64,000 nt of DNA from Tilletiaria anomala UBC 951 (Eukaryota; Basidiomycota; Exobasidiomycetes; Georgefischeriales; Tilletiariaceae): assembly GCF_000711695.1 (NCBI RefSeq), contig NW_013546939.1, positions 1 to 64,000 on the forward strand, given 5' to 3'. Position 1 is the stretch's first letter; each line of letters opens with the position of its first letter. The position numbers were made by a program, and so were the translations under genes. Under the pieces are notes generated by a model. It ran no database searches. It was not told the DNA's origin and saw only the letters and a list, made by a program, of their open reading frames with translations. Below are positions 1 to 10,005 of this stretch, one piece after another.

Positions 1-882
1 CCCCTCCACCCAAACGTCGACCCATTCAAGCACTGACAAGCATACACACTTCACACATTTTTAACCGCCTCGGGCTTCTATTATTCTTTTGGGTTACCCG
101 CAGATCATTCATTCCAGAGTGCTTGTATTCGAACCGGCATTTGTGTCTGTACGTGCTGGTCTCCAGCTCGCGGTATCACCATTGTCCCGGGTCGAATGGA
201 TACGATGTATTCCAGCGCCTCGGTCCTTTAATGATTGCACGTAGCAATGACCTTGCAATTTTGAATTCTCATCCCTCTTAGTTTCCGGCTTCCGAGTCAG
301 TGTTTGTCCCGTTTTGAGCGTTGCAGCAGAAGGCTTCGTTGGGACCGATACACTCAGATTGCCAGTCTCGGCTCCGCATTTTCGACCAGACCACTGCAAA
401 GACCACCAAGGTGCAAGAACGCTGGTGCAGAAACCAATGGAGACGATGAGCATTGAGGAGATCTCCTAGATGCCGGACATGGACCGGACGATGAAGTGGT
501 AAGGACGAGCAGCATCGTCTTGACTATGTTACCTTGCGGTAAATCTTGATGGACGCGTGTTTGCGTTGATGGTCACAAACTTTCACACATTCAAACAGAT
601 CCAGTGTTTGTTCCGGCTTTACGCAAAACGGTTACCGATGCCGAGCCGATGGTGCCACCCCACTTTGGCACCCAACTTGTTCATGCTAATGGGCTACCAA
701 CTGATGGTTCTTTGATACAAGTTAACATGCTGGTTGCTCTTCCTGGAAGGATCCATCGTGCATAATAGCTGAAGACCAGCAGCTGGAACTGTTTTACACA
801 TTCGCTTGACGCTCGGAAGCTATCTGATCCCCCCTGCCACGACCAACCTAATCCCATCGTATCTACTTGACATCTCGCCAAC
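1..882. other. Intergenic / upstream of SDR gene
   Basis: I recognise no gene here. Open frames on both strands are short and have no family signature. The last part is presumably the promoter and 5' leader of the SDR gene that starts at 883; no clear TATA element is visible. The first few hundred bases could hold the end of a gene lying outside the window, but nothing supports one. Confidence 0.4.
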
Positions 883-2561
883 ATGCCGAAGGACGCCGCT
901 CCCGATCAGATGCCTGAGCTTGGGATCAACACCTTATTCGGCATCAAGGGCAAGGTGAGCAAGCTTTGTGTGGTACCCCGCCGTAGTTTTCACGGCGGGA
1001 AGAATTTATCCTATTCAAACTACGGAGCCCCCAGAGGAGATAGCTGACCGGCTAGCATGGACGACATTCGCGCTTTGTTCTTGGTGATCAGGTTGCCCTC
1101 GTTACTGGTGGTGGATCGGGTCTTGGAAAAAGTGAGCTGTTCCAGCCCCGGAGGTAAACATCCCCGCGTCGCTGCTATACTGATCGTGGCACCACTACCC
1201 ATCTGCTATCCAGTGATTTCTGCCGCTCTCGTCCGCAACGGTGCCAAGGGTGAGCAGCAAATAGACTTGCCTTGTCTTTTTGGGAATGTATGGGAAGGAA
1301 AATGGACGGGCAATACTGATTTCGGCTGCATTCACTATTATACGCAGTCTACATTGCGTCTCGAAAGCTCGAAGAGCTGCAGCGGGTCGCCAAAGACCTA
1401 AACGTCTTGTCACCCCCGGGTGCCGTTTCCGGCCTGGCCGTCATTCCGGTCCAGGCTGACGTGAGCAACAAGGCGGGGTGTGATGCCTTGGCCAAAAAGA
1501 TTTTCGACAAGGAGAAGGAGTTGCACATTGTGAGCTTTGCGCTTACATTACTCTGAGGATGCTGCTGGGATGGGTTTGCCGAATGCTAACTTCGCCACGG
1601 CTGCATCCCTTCTCAGTTGATCAATAACGCTGGTCTCACCTGGGGTGCGGCGATGGATGACTTCCCTGAGCAAAAGGGCTGGGACAAGGTGTTTGATTTG
1701 AACGTCAAGAGCCAATTTTACCTGACAGTCGCGTGAGTGCTTCCCGCGTTATTTTCTGTGCATTGGCCCTTTGACATGATGTTATTCACACTCTCCTTCG
1801 CGCCCATCTTTCGGCCCCGCAGGCTATTGCCGCTGCTGACGGAGAACAAGTCGAACACGAGTAAGTAGTCGCCTTCATTGGCTTCGGATGGCTCCATATA
1901 TACGGTACGATTGACCAGCGGACGGGCTCGAACCTCTCAGACCACGCCGAGGTCATCAACATTGCCTCCACGGCTGCCTACACGCCAATGGCCGAAAGCC
2001 CGTTGTCTGCGCCAGGCCACGGTACTTTCAGCTGTGAGTAGACTTCCGCTCAGGCCTGGTGTGGAACTCAAGAAGGAAGCCAGGCATACGGTCGCTATTT
2101 GATATCGCAAAACTCACATACGCTCTTCTTTTTGCGCGTGCAACCTCAGACCAACCGTCGAAGGCGGCGTCGGTGCACCTGACACGAACGCTGGCGAACA
2201 GCCTGGCCGAGAAGCACGTCCTCATCAATGCCATCTGCCCTGGCGTCTTCCCAAGCCGCATGACTGCATATGCGATCGGAGAGAGCGGCGATCTGCTTGA
2301 GTCGTCACAGCCTACAGGTGAGTCCATCTCGAAGACATAAGAAGTAGCAGTCGTCAACTGACTCGCTGATATTTGTTCCCGTTTTCGCGTCGTCCCGCAC
2401 GCGCGTGCACACAACTTTCTCTGTGCACAGGCCGCTTGGGCTCGCCTGAGGACATCGGCGGTCTGGTTGTCTTCCTTTCCTCGCGCGCCGGCTCGCACAT
2501 CACCGGTGCCGCAATCCCGCTGGACGGCGGTAGCAGCTTGCAGTTCATGCCGCGTCTTTGA
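883..2561 (+). CDS. Short-chain dehydrogenase/reductase (SDR), 9 exons
   Basis: NAD(P)-dependent oxidoreductase of the classical SDR family, 291 aa. Exons: 883-954, 1092-1131, 1214-1249, 1348-1529, 1617-1732, 1823-1860, 1941-2033, 2150-2317, 2431-2561; their total length keeps frame. The nucleotide-binding motif is VTGGGSGLGK (residues about 27-36), followed by LINNAGLTWG, the NNAG motif. The catalytic Tyr lies in Y-Q-P-S-K, and its codon is split by the intron 2034-2149. The C-terminal segment SPEDIGGLVVFLSS...GAAIPLDGG is typical of RhlG/FabG-like 3-oxoacyl reductases. There is no obvious targeting signal, so it is probably cytosolic. The substrate cannot be read from the sequence. The start was chosen as the ATG that begins an open first exon ending in a perfect GTGAGC donor. 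Family assignment is firm; the exact reaction is unknown. Confidence 0.9.
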
Positions 2562-3600
2562 GCGGGACTTCACATGGAAGTGAACCAGACGTATAGACAA
2601 GAGACAGAGGGCCCCTGATACTTACGCCTGTGAAGCGGGATGTGCTGTTAATGCGCTTTCTAAACAATGTGTATATGTAGATGGATCCAAATGCATGTTA
2701 CATGTATGTTCACTGTAGTCATAGACTCATCCCAGGGTGTCGCGGATGGAGGTGGTTTGAGTCAAAGGTGTGCACCGCAGTCATCAGAAAGAAGCACCGC
2801 AGCAGGAGAGAGGGTCGAGACCCAAGTGTGTTGAGTCAAAAGTGTCGCGGGACAGCTGCGCGACTCTGAGGAAGGGCATTGCACTGGACGGCACTGTTTG
2901 GATGGGAGTAAGCACACAGGCGCGAGCAAATGCGGCCTGGCGAGCGCTGGCTCTGCAGCAGTCAAAAGCTGTCCACCCGCTCACACACCGCCATATGATT
3001 CCCGCCGCGAGAGAAAGAGCGGCTGCGGCAGAGAGACAAGGAGAAGCTTCTCCCACAGACAACCCCCACCCAGCATCCTCGCAGAACTTCTTCATCCCCC
3101 AAGCTCAGACAAGCTACGTCCGAGGCCCGCTATATCCCTTGGTAGCAAACAGCAGCGATCAAAACCGACCAGCGACCTGACAAAGATAAAGAAAAAAAGA
3201 GCAAGAGGTAAGAGAGAGAGTGGACCAAGGCCAAAAAGGATCCAGGCTCATTGCGTTTCGGGGGGAAAAACAGCCTCCTTTTCATCTCAGTCGCCCAAGT
3301 CTGTTTTTCTTCCGACCGACTTGTATTAACAGTCGAATCAAGCAACACCAGCTATCCACACCTAAAGGATCAGACCTACAGAGGTCTATTGAGGGTGAGT
3401 TTCTCTGTTCTTGCACATTCGGAGCAGCAACAGGGAAGGAAAGTCGAGGAGTAGCAGCGTCGGCTGGATGGCTGCCTGCTCACGAGAATGCTTCCGAGAG
3501 AACGCAACACGAGACCCTAGTTGCTAACGGTGCGCTTGGATACTTATTCCCACCCTTCGCCTCTGCCTTTTCATCACACGTGCAGCCTCTGTCGACCGCC
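2562..3600. other. Intergenic: SDR 3' end and long 5' leader of the STM1 gene
   Basis: No protein family is recognisable in the overlapping open frames. The stretch just before 3600 contains a plausible leader intron: a donor-like GTGAGT near 3395 and a CAG acceptor near 3584. If real, it would place the transcription start of the next gene several hundred bases upstream. The A-rich/AG-rich tract at 3180-3250 may be part of that promoter. Confidence 0.35.
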
Positions 3601-5105
3601 ATGAGCGTCGCATCTAGAAACCCGTTTGCCCTCCTTAGCGGTAAGTATCTTTGTACCGCTCACGATCGGCCGCCGAAGTGATATAAGCTCAATACTCTTT
3701 TTTTCTATTTGCGTGCTCTCCACATTCAACTTCTGCTCTATTCCATGTTCGGCTTGGGTACGTGACCTTTCTCTACAGAGGACGGAGAGGCTCCCGCCGC
3801 CGTCCCCGCCCCCGTCAAGAAGAATGACACGACCTCGGCGGTCAGCAAGCCCACTCGCGAGATCCCAGGTGCCGTGAGGAGGGGAGGCGCTGCACGAGAC
3901 GGCGCACGTGGAGGTCCCCGCGGCGCCATTACTGCCGCTGCTGACGGCGAGCAGAGGGAGAACCGCGACTCTCGTTTGTGTGAGTCGCGCAGTCCGTCAG
4001 CCATCGTCGCTGCTTCGCTTCGCCAATACCAACTTGGTCGGGATGTGGATGGGACGGTGCAAGGAAAGCTACCATTCAGATAGAAACGGCGTGCTCGCAG
4101 GCATGGCGTGTTCAAACACCAGATGAATCACACAGCAACGGCCGCTGACAAGCCTAATTCTTCCGGGAGCACGGTATTGATAATATTCTCTTCACTGTTT
4201 GCAGCTGAGCGTGGTCGTGCTGGTCGTGGACGTGGCCGTGGTGGCCGCGGTCGCGGCCGTGAGTTTGACAGGCACTCTGCTACCGGCCGGACGTGAGTCT
4301 TTTCGTGGTCCTCTGGCAGACACCACGCTGACCGCGACGCCTTACACAGTGACTCTGGAAAGGCCATTGCTCAGGGCTGGGGCGGTGACGACCCCAAGCG
4401 CGAGCAGGACGCGGAGGAGGGCGCTGTCCTCGACGCCGTCGCCGAGGAGAGCTCTGTCGCTACGCCCGCCAACGGCGAGACCAAGGCCGACGGTGCCGAA
4501 GCTGCCGCTGCTGACGCTGGCGCTCCAGCTGCTGTCGAGGAGGTGGACAACACCAAGACTCTCGACGAGTACCTCGCCGAGCAGGCCACCAAGAAGGCTG
4601 CTATCAACGGCACCAAGGCTCCCACTCCGCGCCAGGCTGACGAGTGGAAGGAGTTCGGCACCAAGGTTCAGAAGGCCTCCGAGGATTCAGAGAGCTACTT
4701 TGCCGCTACGGCATCAAGTAAGGTATGTGCTGTTCCGCAGAGAGGCCCTGTTTCACTGCGTGCGAGCGAGCGGGGAGTTGAGGATGCTAATGCAACATCT
4801 TCTCATTGGTCGTCACTGTACAACAGGAGTCTGCCCGCGCGCAAAAGGCTCGCAAGGAGAAGCAAGCCGTCGAGATCGACACGTACTTTGAGGCGCCCGC
4901 AAGTGGCGAGCGCGGCGTGCGCGGTGGCCGAGGAGGCAGTAGGGGTGGTGCCGGACGCGGCAGGGGCAGCGACCGTGGCTCTGGCCGTGGCGGTGCCACC
5001 CGTGGCAGCCGCGGTGGCCCCGGCGGTGCCAGCGGCCGCAGCGCTCGCGGCCAGGCTAACTTCAGCTTGGATGACAGCCGTGCGTTCCCCTCGCTTAGCG
5101 CGTAA
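3601..5105 (+). CDS. STM1: Stm1/SERBP1-type ribosome- and mRNA-binding protein
   Basis: Member of the HABP4/PAI-RBP1 family, 326 aa. Family members bind 80S ribosomes, preserve them during starvation, and bind RNA through RGG boxes. Exons 3601-3640, 3779-3979, 4205-4292, 4350-4722, 4827-5105 keep frame. The N-terminus SRNPFALLSEDG matches the Stm1 'NPF-LL--D' start. A first RGG block (RGRAGRGRGRGGRGRGR) lies near residues 80-100. The central TLDEYLAEQ motif is the conserved family core (KTLDEYL). The C-terminus is a long Arg/Gly array (RGGSRGGAGRGRG and so on) ending LDDSRAFPSLSA, close to the family's 'FPSL' end. The middle is Ala/Glu-rich and poorly conserved. Probably cytoplasmic and abundant. 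The start is supported by the family N-terminus. Confidence 0.92.
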
Positions 5106-6128
5106 ATGCGCAACCCCGCGACGCCACAGCAGCCACTGTGTTGGGAGCTTCTGTTGCTACATTGGGAGCATGACAAGCGTTGCCTCGCCTCCCCGCCTGG
5201 CATTTGATTGCAGGACCCTCAAGAAGGCAATATTCCGAAGAACCACCCCACCACACAACGTAACATAACACAAAAAGTCCGCAGCCGCACTCCCCTTTCC
5301 ACGTGAGCGTCGTGAGAGGGGCAGCTTGGGTTGCCGCAGAAAGAAAATACAGAAGGAGAAAAGGGAAGATACGGGACACCCCCTTCCAACGAACCAACCA
5401 CCCAACCACATACATACACAAAACCCCCATGTCTTTTTCTTCGCACGTTTTGTACTTTTTCTTTCTGCAGGGCGATGAGATCAGAGCTATCGATTGATGA
5501 TTGGCGGTTACATTGCGGTTGACGGGGATTCTATTAGCTTTCCTCGTCCGTACTCAAAGCCTCAAACCTTAAGTGTGTTCTGACCGTTCAAGGTCGCTCT
5601 TGCTGCTCGCCACCGGTTGCCTGATAATGGGTTATGAGCCCCTGAGCTTCGTCAAGGGTCTGGATTTTCCCCATGCAAGTCAGTGCAGGAAGCTCGGTTG
5701 CTCCAAAAAAAGCCCAGTTGTCATGGGGAACGCAGCGGAGCAATCTTTATATAGGGTTGGTGCTCACAGCCTCATCTCTTGCACCTTCGGCACCGCATTT
5801 TCCTCGCACTTTTGCGTAGTCACAACAGTGTGTGTCCCTTGCATTCGGTGGCAGGCCTCCAACTCCACGTCATGATGTTACATGTCCATCATCCATGCAT
5901 GCTGGTCATTCCATATTACATGGTGATCACGGATTGCTGATTGCACCATTGTCCTTCCCACCATCTCCGTTTAGTTGTCCAAGTCCAAAGGGAACCGTCT
6001 CCGCTGTGCTTTATTGTGCACGCAGCTCCGCTTGCCAAGTAGCAGCAGCTGCCGTTGCCGCTGCTGGTGCACATCGCGCTCCTCGCCACAAAGTTCAACC
6101 CGGACCGCGTCGCCGAGAGGTTGCAAGC
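5106..6128. other. Intergenic between STM1 and J-protein gene
   Basis: About 1 kb without a recognisable gene. It should contain the STM1 3' UTR and the promoter of the J-domain gene. A TATA-like CTTTATATAGGG lies near 5746-5757, roughly 380 bp before the next start codon. Nothing else stands out. Confidence 0.35.
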
Positions 6129-7056
6129 ATGAATTCCACACCACTACCCGATTACTACAAGACGCTGAGTGTCTCGCCATCCGCGACTACAGCAGAGATC
6201 AAGGACGCGTACCGGAAAGAATCGCTGCGATCGCATCCTGATCGATTTCCGCATGCTACACCGTCAGAGTGAGTATTTTGTGTTTGCCTCTGGCGCGGGA
6301 AATGCTGGTCCCAGTATTGTCGCGTTGACTAACACTGGGTCCCACGATACGTTTCAGAAGAGAGCGGTATACAGTGCGCTTTCAGACGCTAGCTGATTCT
6401 TGTCAGTATTCACTGCAGCTTTCCATTCACTCAGAGGTGAGCGAAGACTGAGAGGAATTACCCTGTCTACCTCTGCAGACTACATCCTTTCGGATCCCGG
6501 CCGGCGAGCAGAGTACGATGCGCAACGGAAGATGCACTCTTCCTACTCCTCTTCCTCATCGTCGACAGGCACGGCCGACTGGTCCAGCTTTTTCGGCCCA
6601 GACGGCGATCCAGAAAAGGAACAGCAATCGTCCGCCAACTTTTTCCATAACTTTTTCCGACACGCTGGAGCGCCGGCCTTTGGCGGTGCGGCAGGGGCAG
6701 CTGGAGGCGCGCACAAACACGAACACGCAGGCGCAAACACGGCTGCTGATGGTGCGCAACCCTCGGCCGATGGTGTCTTCGGTGATGTGTTCGAGGAGCT
6801 GCTCAGGCCCGAAGTACGCCGCATTGCGCCCATATGGACCTGGGTCGGCTTGGCATCGGGCGCAAGTCTAGGGTTCATCTTGGGCAACATTCCTGGCGCA
6901 ATCGGTGGGGCTGTTGTTGGGAACCGGCTAGGAGCCATCAGAGATGCCAAGGGCAAGAGCGTGGCAGAGGTGTTCATCAAGCTGGGCGCTCATCAGAAGG
7001 CGGAAGTCCTCAGAGCTCTGGCGATGAAGGTGCTCGGAAGTATGGGTAGTAATTGA
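6129..7056 (+). CDS. J-domain (DnaJ-like, class C) protein with glycine-rich membrane-like segment
   Basis: Hsp70 co-chaperone with an N-terminal J domain, 253 aa. Exons 6129-6268, 6358-6401, 6479-7056 keep frame; the second intron begins GTCAGT, a less usual donor. Helix II and the HPD motif are visible (KDAYRKESLRSHPDRF, residues about 22-37), then helix III/IV (FQTLADSYYILSDPGRRAEYD). The middle is Ser/Ala/Gly-rich. Near residues 185-220 a hydrophobic stretch with GxxxG spacing (LGFILGNIPGAIGGAVVG) resembles a membrane-inserted glycine zipper. No zinc-finger or substrate-binding domain of DnaJ classes A/B is present. Location is uncertain: a mitochondrial or ER membrane is plausible by analogy. 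It is convergent with RPC8, the stop codons being 137 bp apart. Confidence 0.85.
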
Positions 7057-7193
7057 CGATGCTATCTTGTAGATCGTTGCTCAGTCAGATGATATACCCT
7101 ATTTTATGCCTGAAATTCAAATGTATGCTACAATGTAGAAATGATGCAATGGAATGACAAGTGAGCGTAGCACTTACTGTGCGACTCGAATCT

Positions 7194-8074
7194 CTACTCT
7201 TCCATGACTTGCTCCGCATTGGACCACCAGCTTGGCAGACCGAGACCCGATGAAGTGATACCACCCTGCACATCAATATGCAATCGATTAGGTCAGATCA
7301 GTGACTCTAATGCGAGCAGAACACAGAGCCAGCCGAGGCACTCACAATAACCACGTAAGGCGCCTCCTTGGGTTTCGCAGCATGCTCTGCAGTCACAGCC
7401 TTGCCTTCGCCGAAAACAGGCCCTGGCTCGGCTTCGTGAAACTCGTCCGCTTCCACTCGGAAACGGATTGGCTCATCACGGTCGAGGTACGCACGATCTT
7501 CCTTAGGGACCATCAGAGGATCCTGCTCGATCTGTTCGTCGTCTGCCGGATTCAGCACCCAGAACCAGGCGCGTTCTGTGTGGTCGTATCCGCGTGGCGA
7601 GGGGATGAGCGTCGCTGGAATGTAAATATCGTCGTAGAAGCCCATGCTGACCCGAATGCCGTCTTCGTTGGAAGACTTGATCTTGCCCAGGAGCACCTCT
7701 CCGATCATCGGTCGGAAAACGACGAGTCGGAACGTTACCTGGTAGTAGAGGCAGCCATCACCCCAGCGTACTTTTCCAGCGGAGCAGGAGAGCAGATCAT
7801 GCAAGCAGACGCAGAGCCCAACATCTTGCAGCACCTTGTTGGCGAACTTGACATTAATGGCTTCGTGGATTGCTGTAGCTGCTTCCTTGCGGAACTCTTT
7901 CGCCTCGATCCTGATCGTGTCCTGAAAGAAAAACGTAGGGTGGCAACAAAAATTGAAAGAGAGCAGAAGCAGGACCAACAAGTGATTAGCGCAACACCGC
8001 CAGCAGGCAACCAGACAAGCATGCAGTTTTCTGTCGAGACTGTGACTCACGACCAGGTTGGCGAGAACGAACAT
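7194..8074 (-). CDS. RPC25: RNA polymerase III subunit RPC8 (Rpc25)
   Basis: Stalk subunit of RNA polymerase III, the partner of Rpc17, used in initiation of tRNA and 5S transcription; 223 aa. Exons on the minus strand: 8074-8051 (only eight codons, MFVLANLV), 7921-7346, 7265-7194. Family landmarks: FRKEAATAIHEAINVKFANK, VGLCVCLHDLL, GDGCLYYQVTFRLVVFRP, GEVLLGKI, GIRVSMGFYDDIYIP (S1-like OB fold), AWFWVLN, and the C-terminal end SGLGLPSWW, which matches the 'GLGLVSWW' end of yeast Rpc25. The tiny first exon is required: reading straight through it gives no family N-terminus. Complete and close to the family length. Confidence 0.95.
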
Positions 8075-10005
8075 CGAGGCTACATCGGCTCGCACGTGTC
8101 ACGCATCCATCCTAACGCAGGTGCACTCTTGATTTCAGCACAGCCTGGTAGGCCAACTCTGCGCATCATGCGGCATGAAGACCAAGCTCGTGAAGGTGGG
8201 GGTGTAGAGGTTCAGCTCGACTGCTTCTTCGCGTGTTTCGATTTTTCTGATGGCGGTCGGCGGAAGAGCGGTTCAGGTTTTGCTTCGATGGGCGCAAGCC
8301 CACAACCCTAATATGAGTCTCACGTGCACAGGAAGCAGAAGCTTCGGAACAAGCGGACGACGAAGGACGCGGCTGACAATGCTGACGTCCAAGGATTTGT
8401 TGATTTGACCCTGAACACTTTCGGTCCCCTTTGCCTTGCTGCCTCGAACGTCGGATCTACATCCAGCAATGTCGAGCAAGGTGCAGCGAGAAACGGACCA
8501 TAAAAATACCCTAAGATTGGTTCAGAATGACAGCGTTCTGTGATGCCTGCTGACGCAGGAAGTGCTTTAGGGGGTCAAAGTCGCGTTGGAGGCTCTTCAA
8601 CCGACATGTATGTAGCTCAAATCAACGGGAAGATGCACTTTTTGTTGTCCCTACTTCAGCTTGTATTTGACACACTCTCAACTCTTCGGGTATTGATTTG
8701 AAGCCCTTGTCTATCGCTTTTAGGAAAGACCAATCGAGCATTGGAGATGATTGGAACCACCACCGACGACCAATTCAAGAAAACCACCCAGACCGTTGGT
8801 ACGGACCATCCAATAGTCGGTAACCTCAACAATCAGGTGATGAAGACCCACAGCCCAGATGAGGTGCGCATCATTTTCTGACCCAGATCTTGTTGAGAAT
8901 AAATTGTGTCGTTTAATGTCTACACTGCTCGCTGCTCGCTTCCCTTCCCATTCTGCCCTTTGTACTATGTACAATGGCATGGCCTCACAGAACTTCGTTG
9001 GTGAGGTAGGCTCGGATGACGCGGCAGTGGGCGCCAATTAGACAGCAAATGGCGGATAGAAGGAAATCCGGTGGACGCACGACTGAACAGGATGGATGAG
9101 ATAAAGCCCAAGCTTGACAGGCGAGGGAACCCAGGCCAGTGAAATAGCAAAAAGCTCGCAACTTCGCAACGATGTTCACGTCTGGCTTTGGAACAACCGA
9201 TCGTTCCCTCTCACCGTCGTAGATAGCGGGCTGCACGTCTCCTTTCAATCCAGTGATGTTTGCGGGCACGCATGACAAGGCGAGCCACCACACTATTAAA
9301 GTACTTTCCGTCGGTTCAAGAGTAGGGGTGCTGGTGTCAGTTGCTTCGTGTTTGCTATGTCTCAAAACAAAGGCATGCAAATTACCAACATCGAGCGCAG
9401 AACAGTCCACAAAATTCCTGAAAGCGGCATGTCGAGCTTGAACAAGCTACTGAAACTTGAAAGCCAGAAGTGCTGCCAAGTGCAAAGGTGAAGTCATCAC
9501 GAACTCATCGGTCACTACCACAAACAACTAATAGTATGTTGAGTGCCATAGCGGCGGGTGTTCCGCCCAACTCTCGCTGCGCTGAATGCAGGTCCGTGCC
9601 CCCGTGCGTGTAGTGTTTCGTAGTTCATCGTTCCATGTTTGGTATTCCAGCATTACATGGCAGACTCGAATGTAAATGCCACCATTTATGCAATGCCCAT
9701 GTGGCAAATATAGATGGCTCTCCATCGAACGTGGCGAATAAAGGAATCCTGATATGGACAGCTGTTATCAGAGCCCTCGTCGGACAGTGCAGAGTGCTCG
9801 AGAATTGGCCAGATCCAGCTCGCGCAGATTAGTCAACCCACCGCTGGGCCGGTTCGTGTCTGCCTTCGTACATGGTGCTCGAGCTCTGACTTCGCGCTGA
9901 AGCATCTATCCTGCATTATCGTCAGCGATCCAGAAAGGCATGACTGGACATGCAGCATCGATACCCAGTCATGCTTCCGACAACTAAGCGTAAGCTTCCT
10001 CAACG
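8075..10005. other. Intergenic, with a possible small + strand gene near 8470-8880
   Basis: No known family is recognisable in this 1.9 kb. On the + strand an ATG at about 8469 opens MSSKVQRETDHKNTLRLVQ. A separate stretch at about 8700-8880 reads RALEMIGTTTDDQFKKTTQ and continues to a stop after DEVRIIF; an acceptor-like TTTTAG precedes it. A middle frame (8560-8690) is also open. These could be exons of a short gene divergent from RPC8, but I could not join them with consistent phases. The remainder looks non-coding. Confidence 0.25.

Noticed and set aside
120-145. B-box-like GGTTCGAATAC on the minus strand
   Set aside because: No T-stem pairing and no A box at the right distance.
2028-2600. 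190-codon minus-strand frame
   Set aside because: It is the shadow of the SDR exons on the + strand, which carry clear family motifs.
7301-8311. 336-codon + strand frame
   Set aside because: It is antisense to RPC8, whose minus-strand exons match the family throughout.
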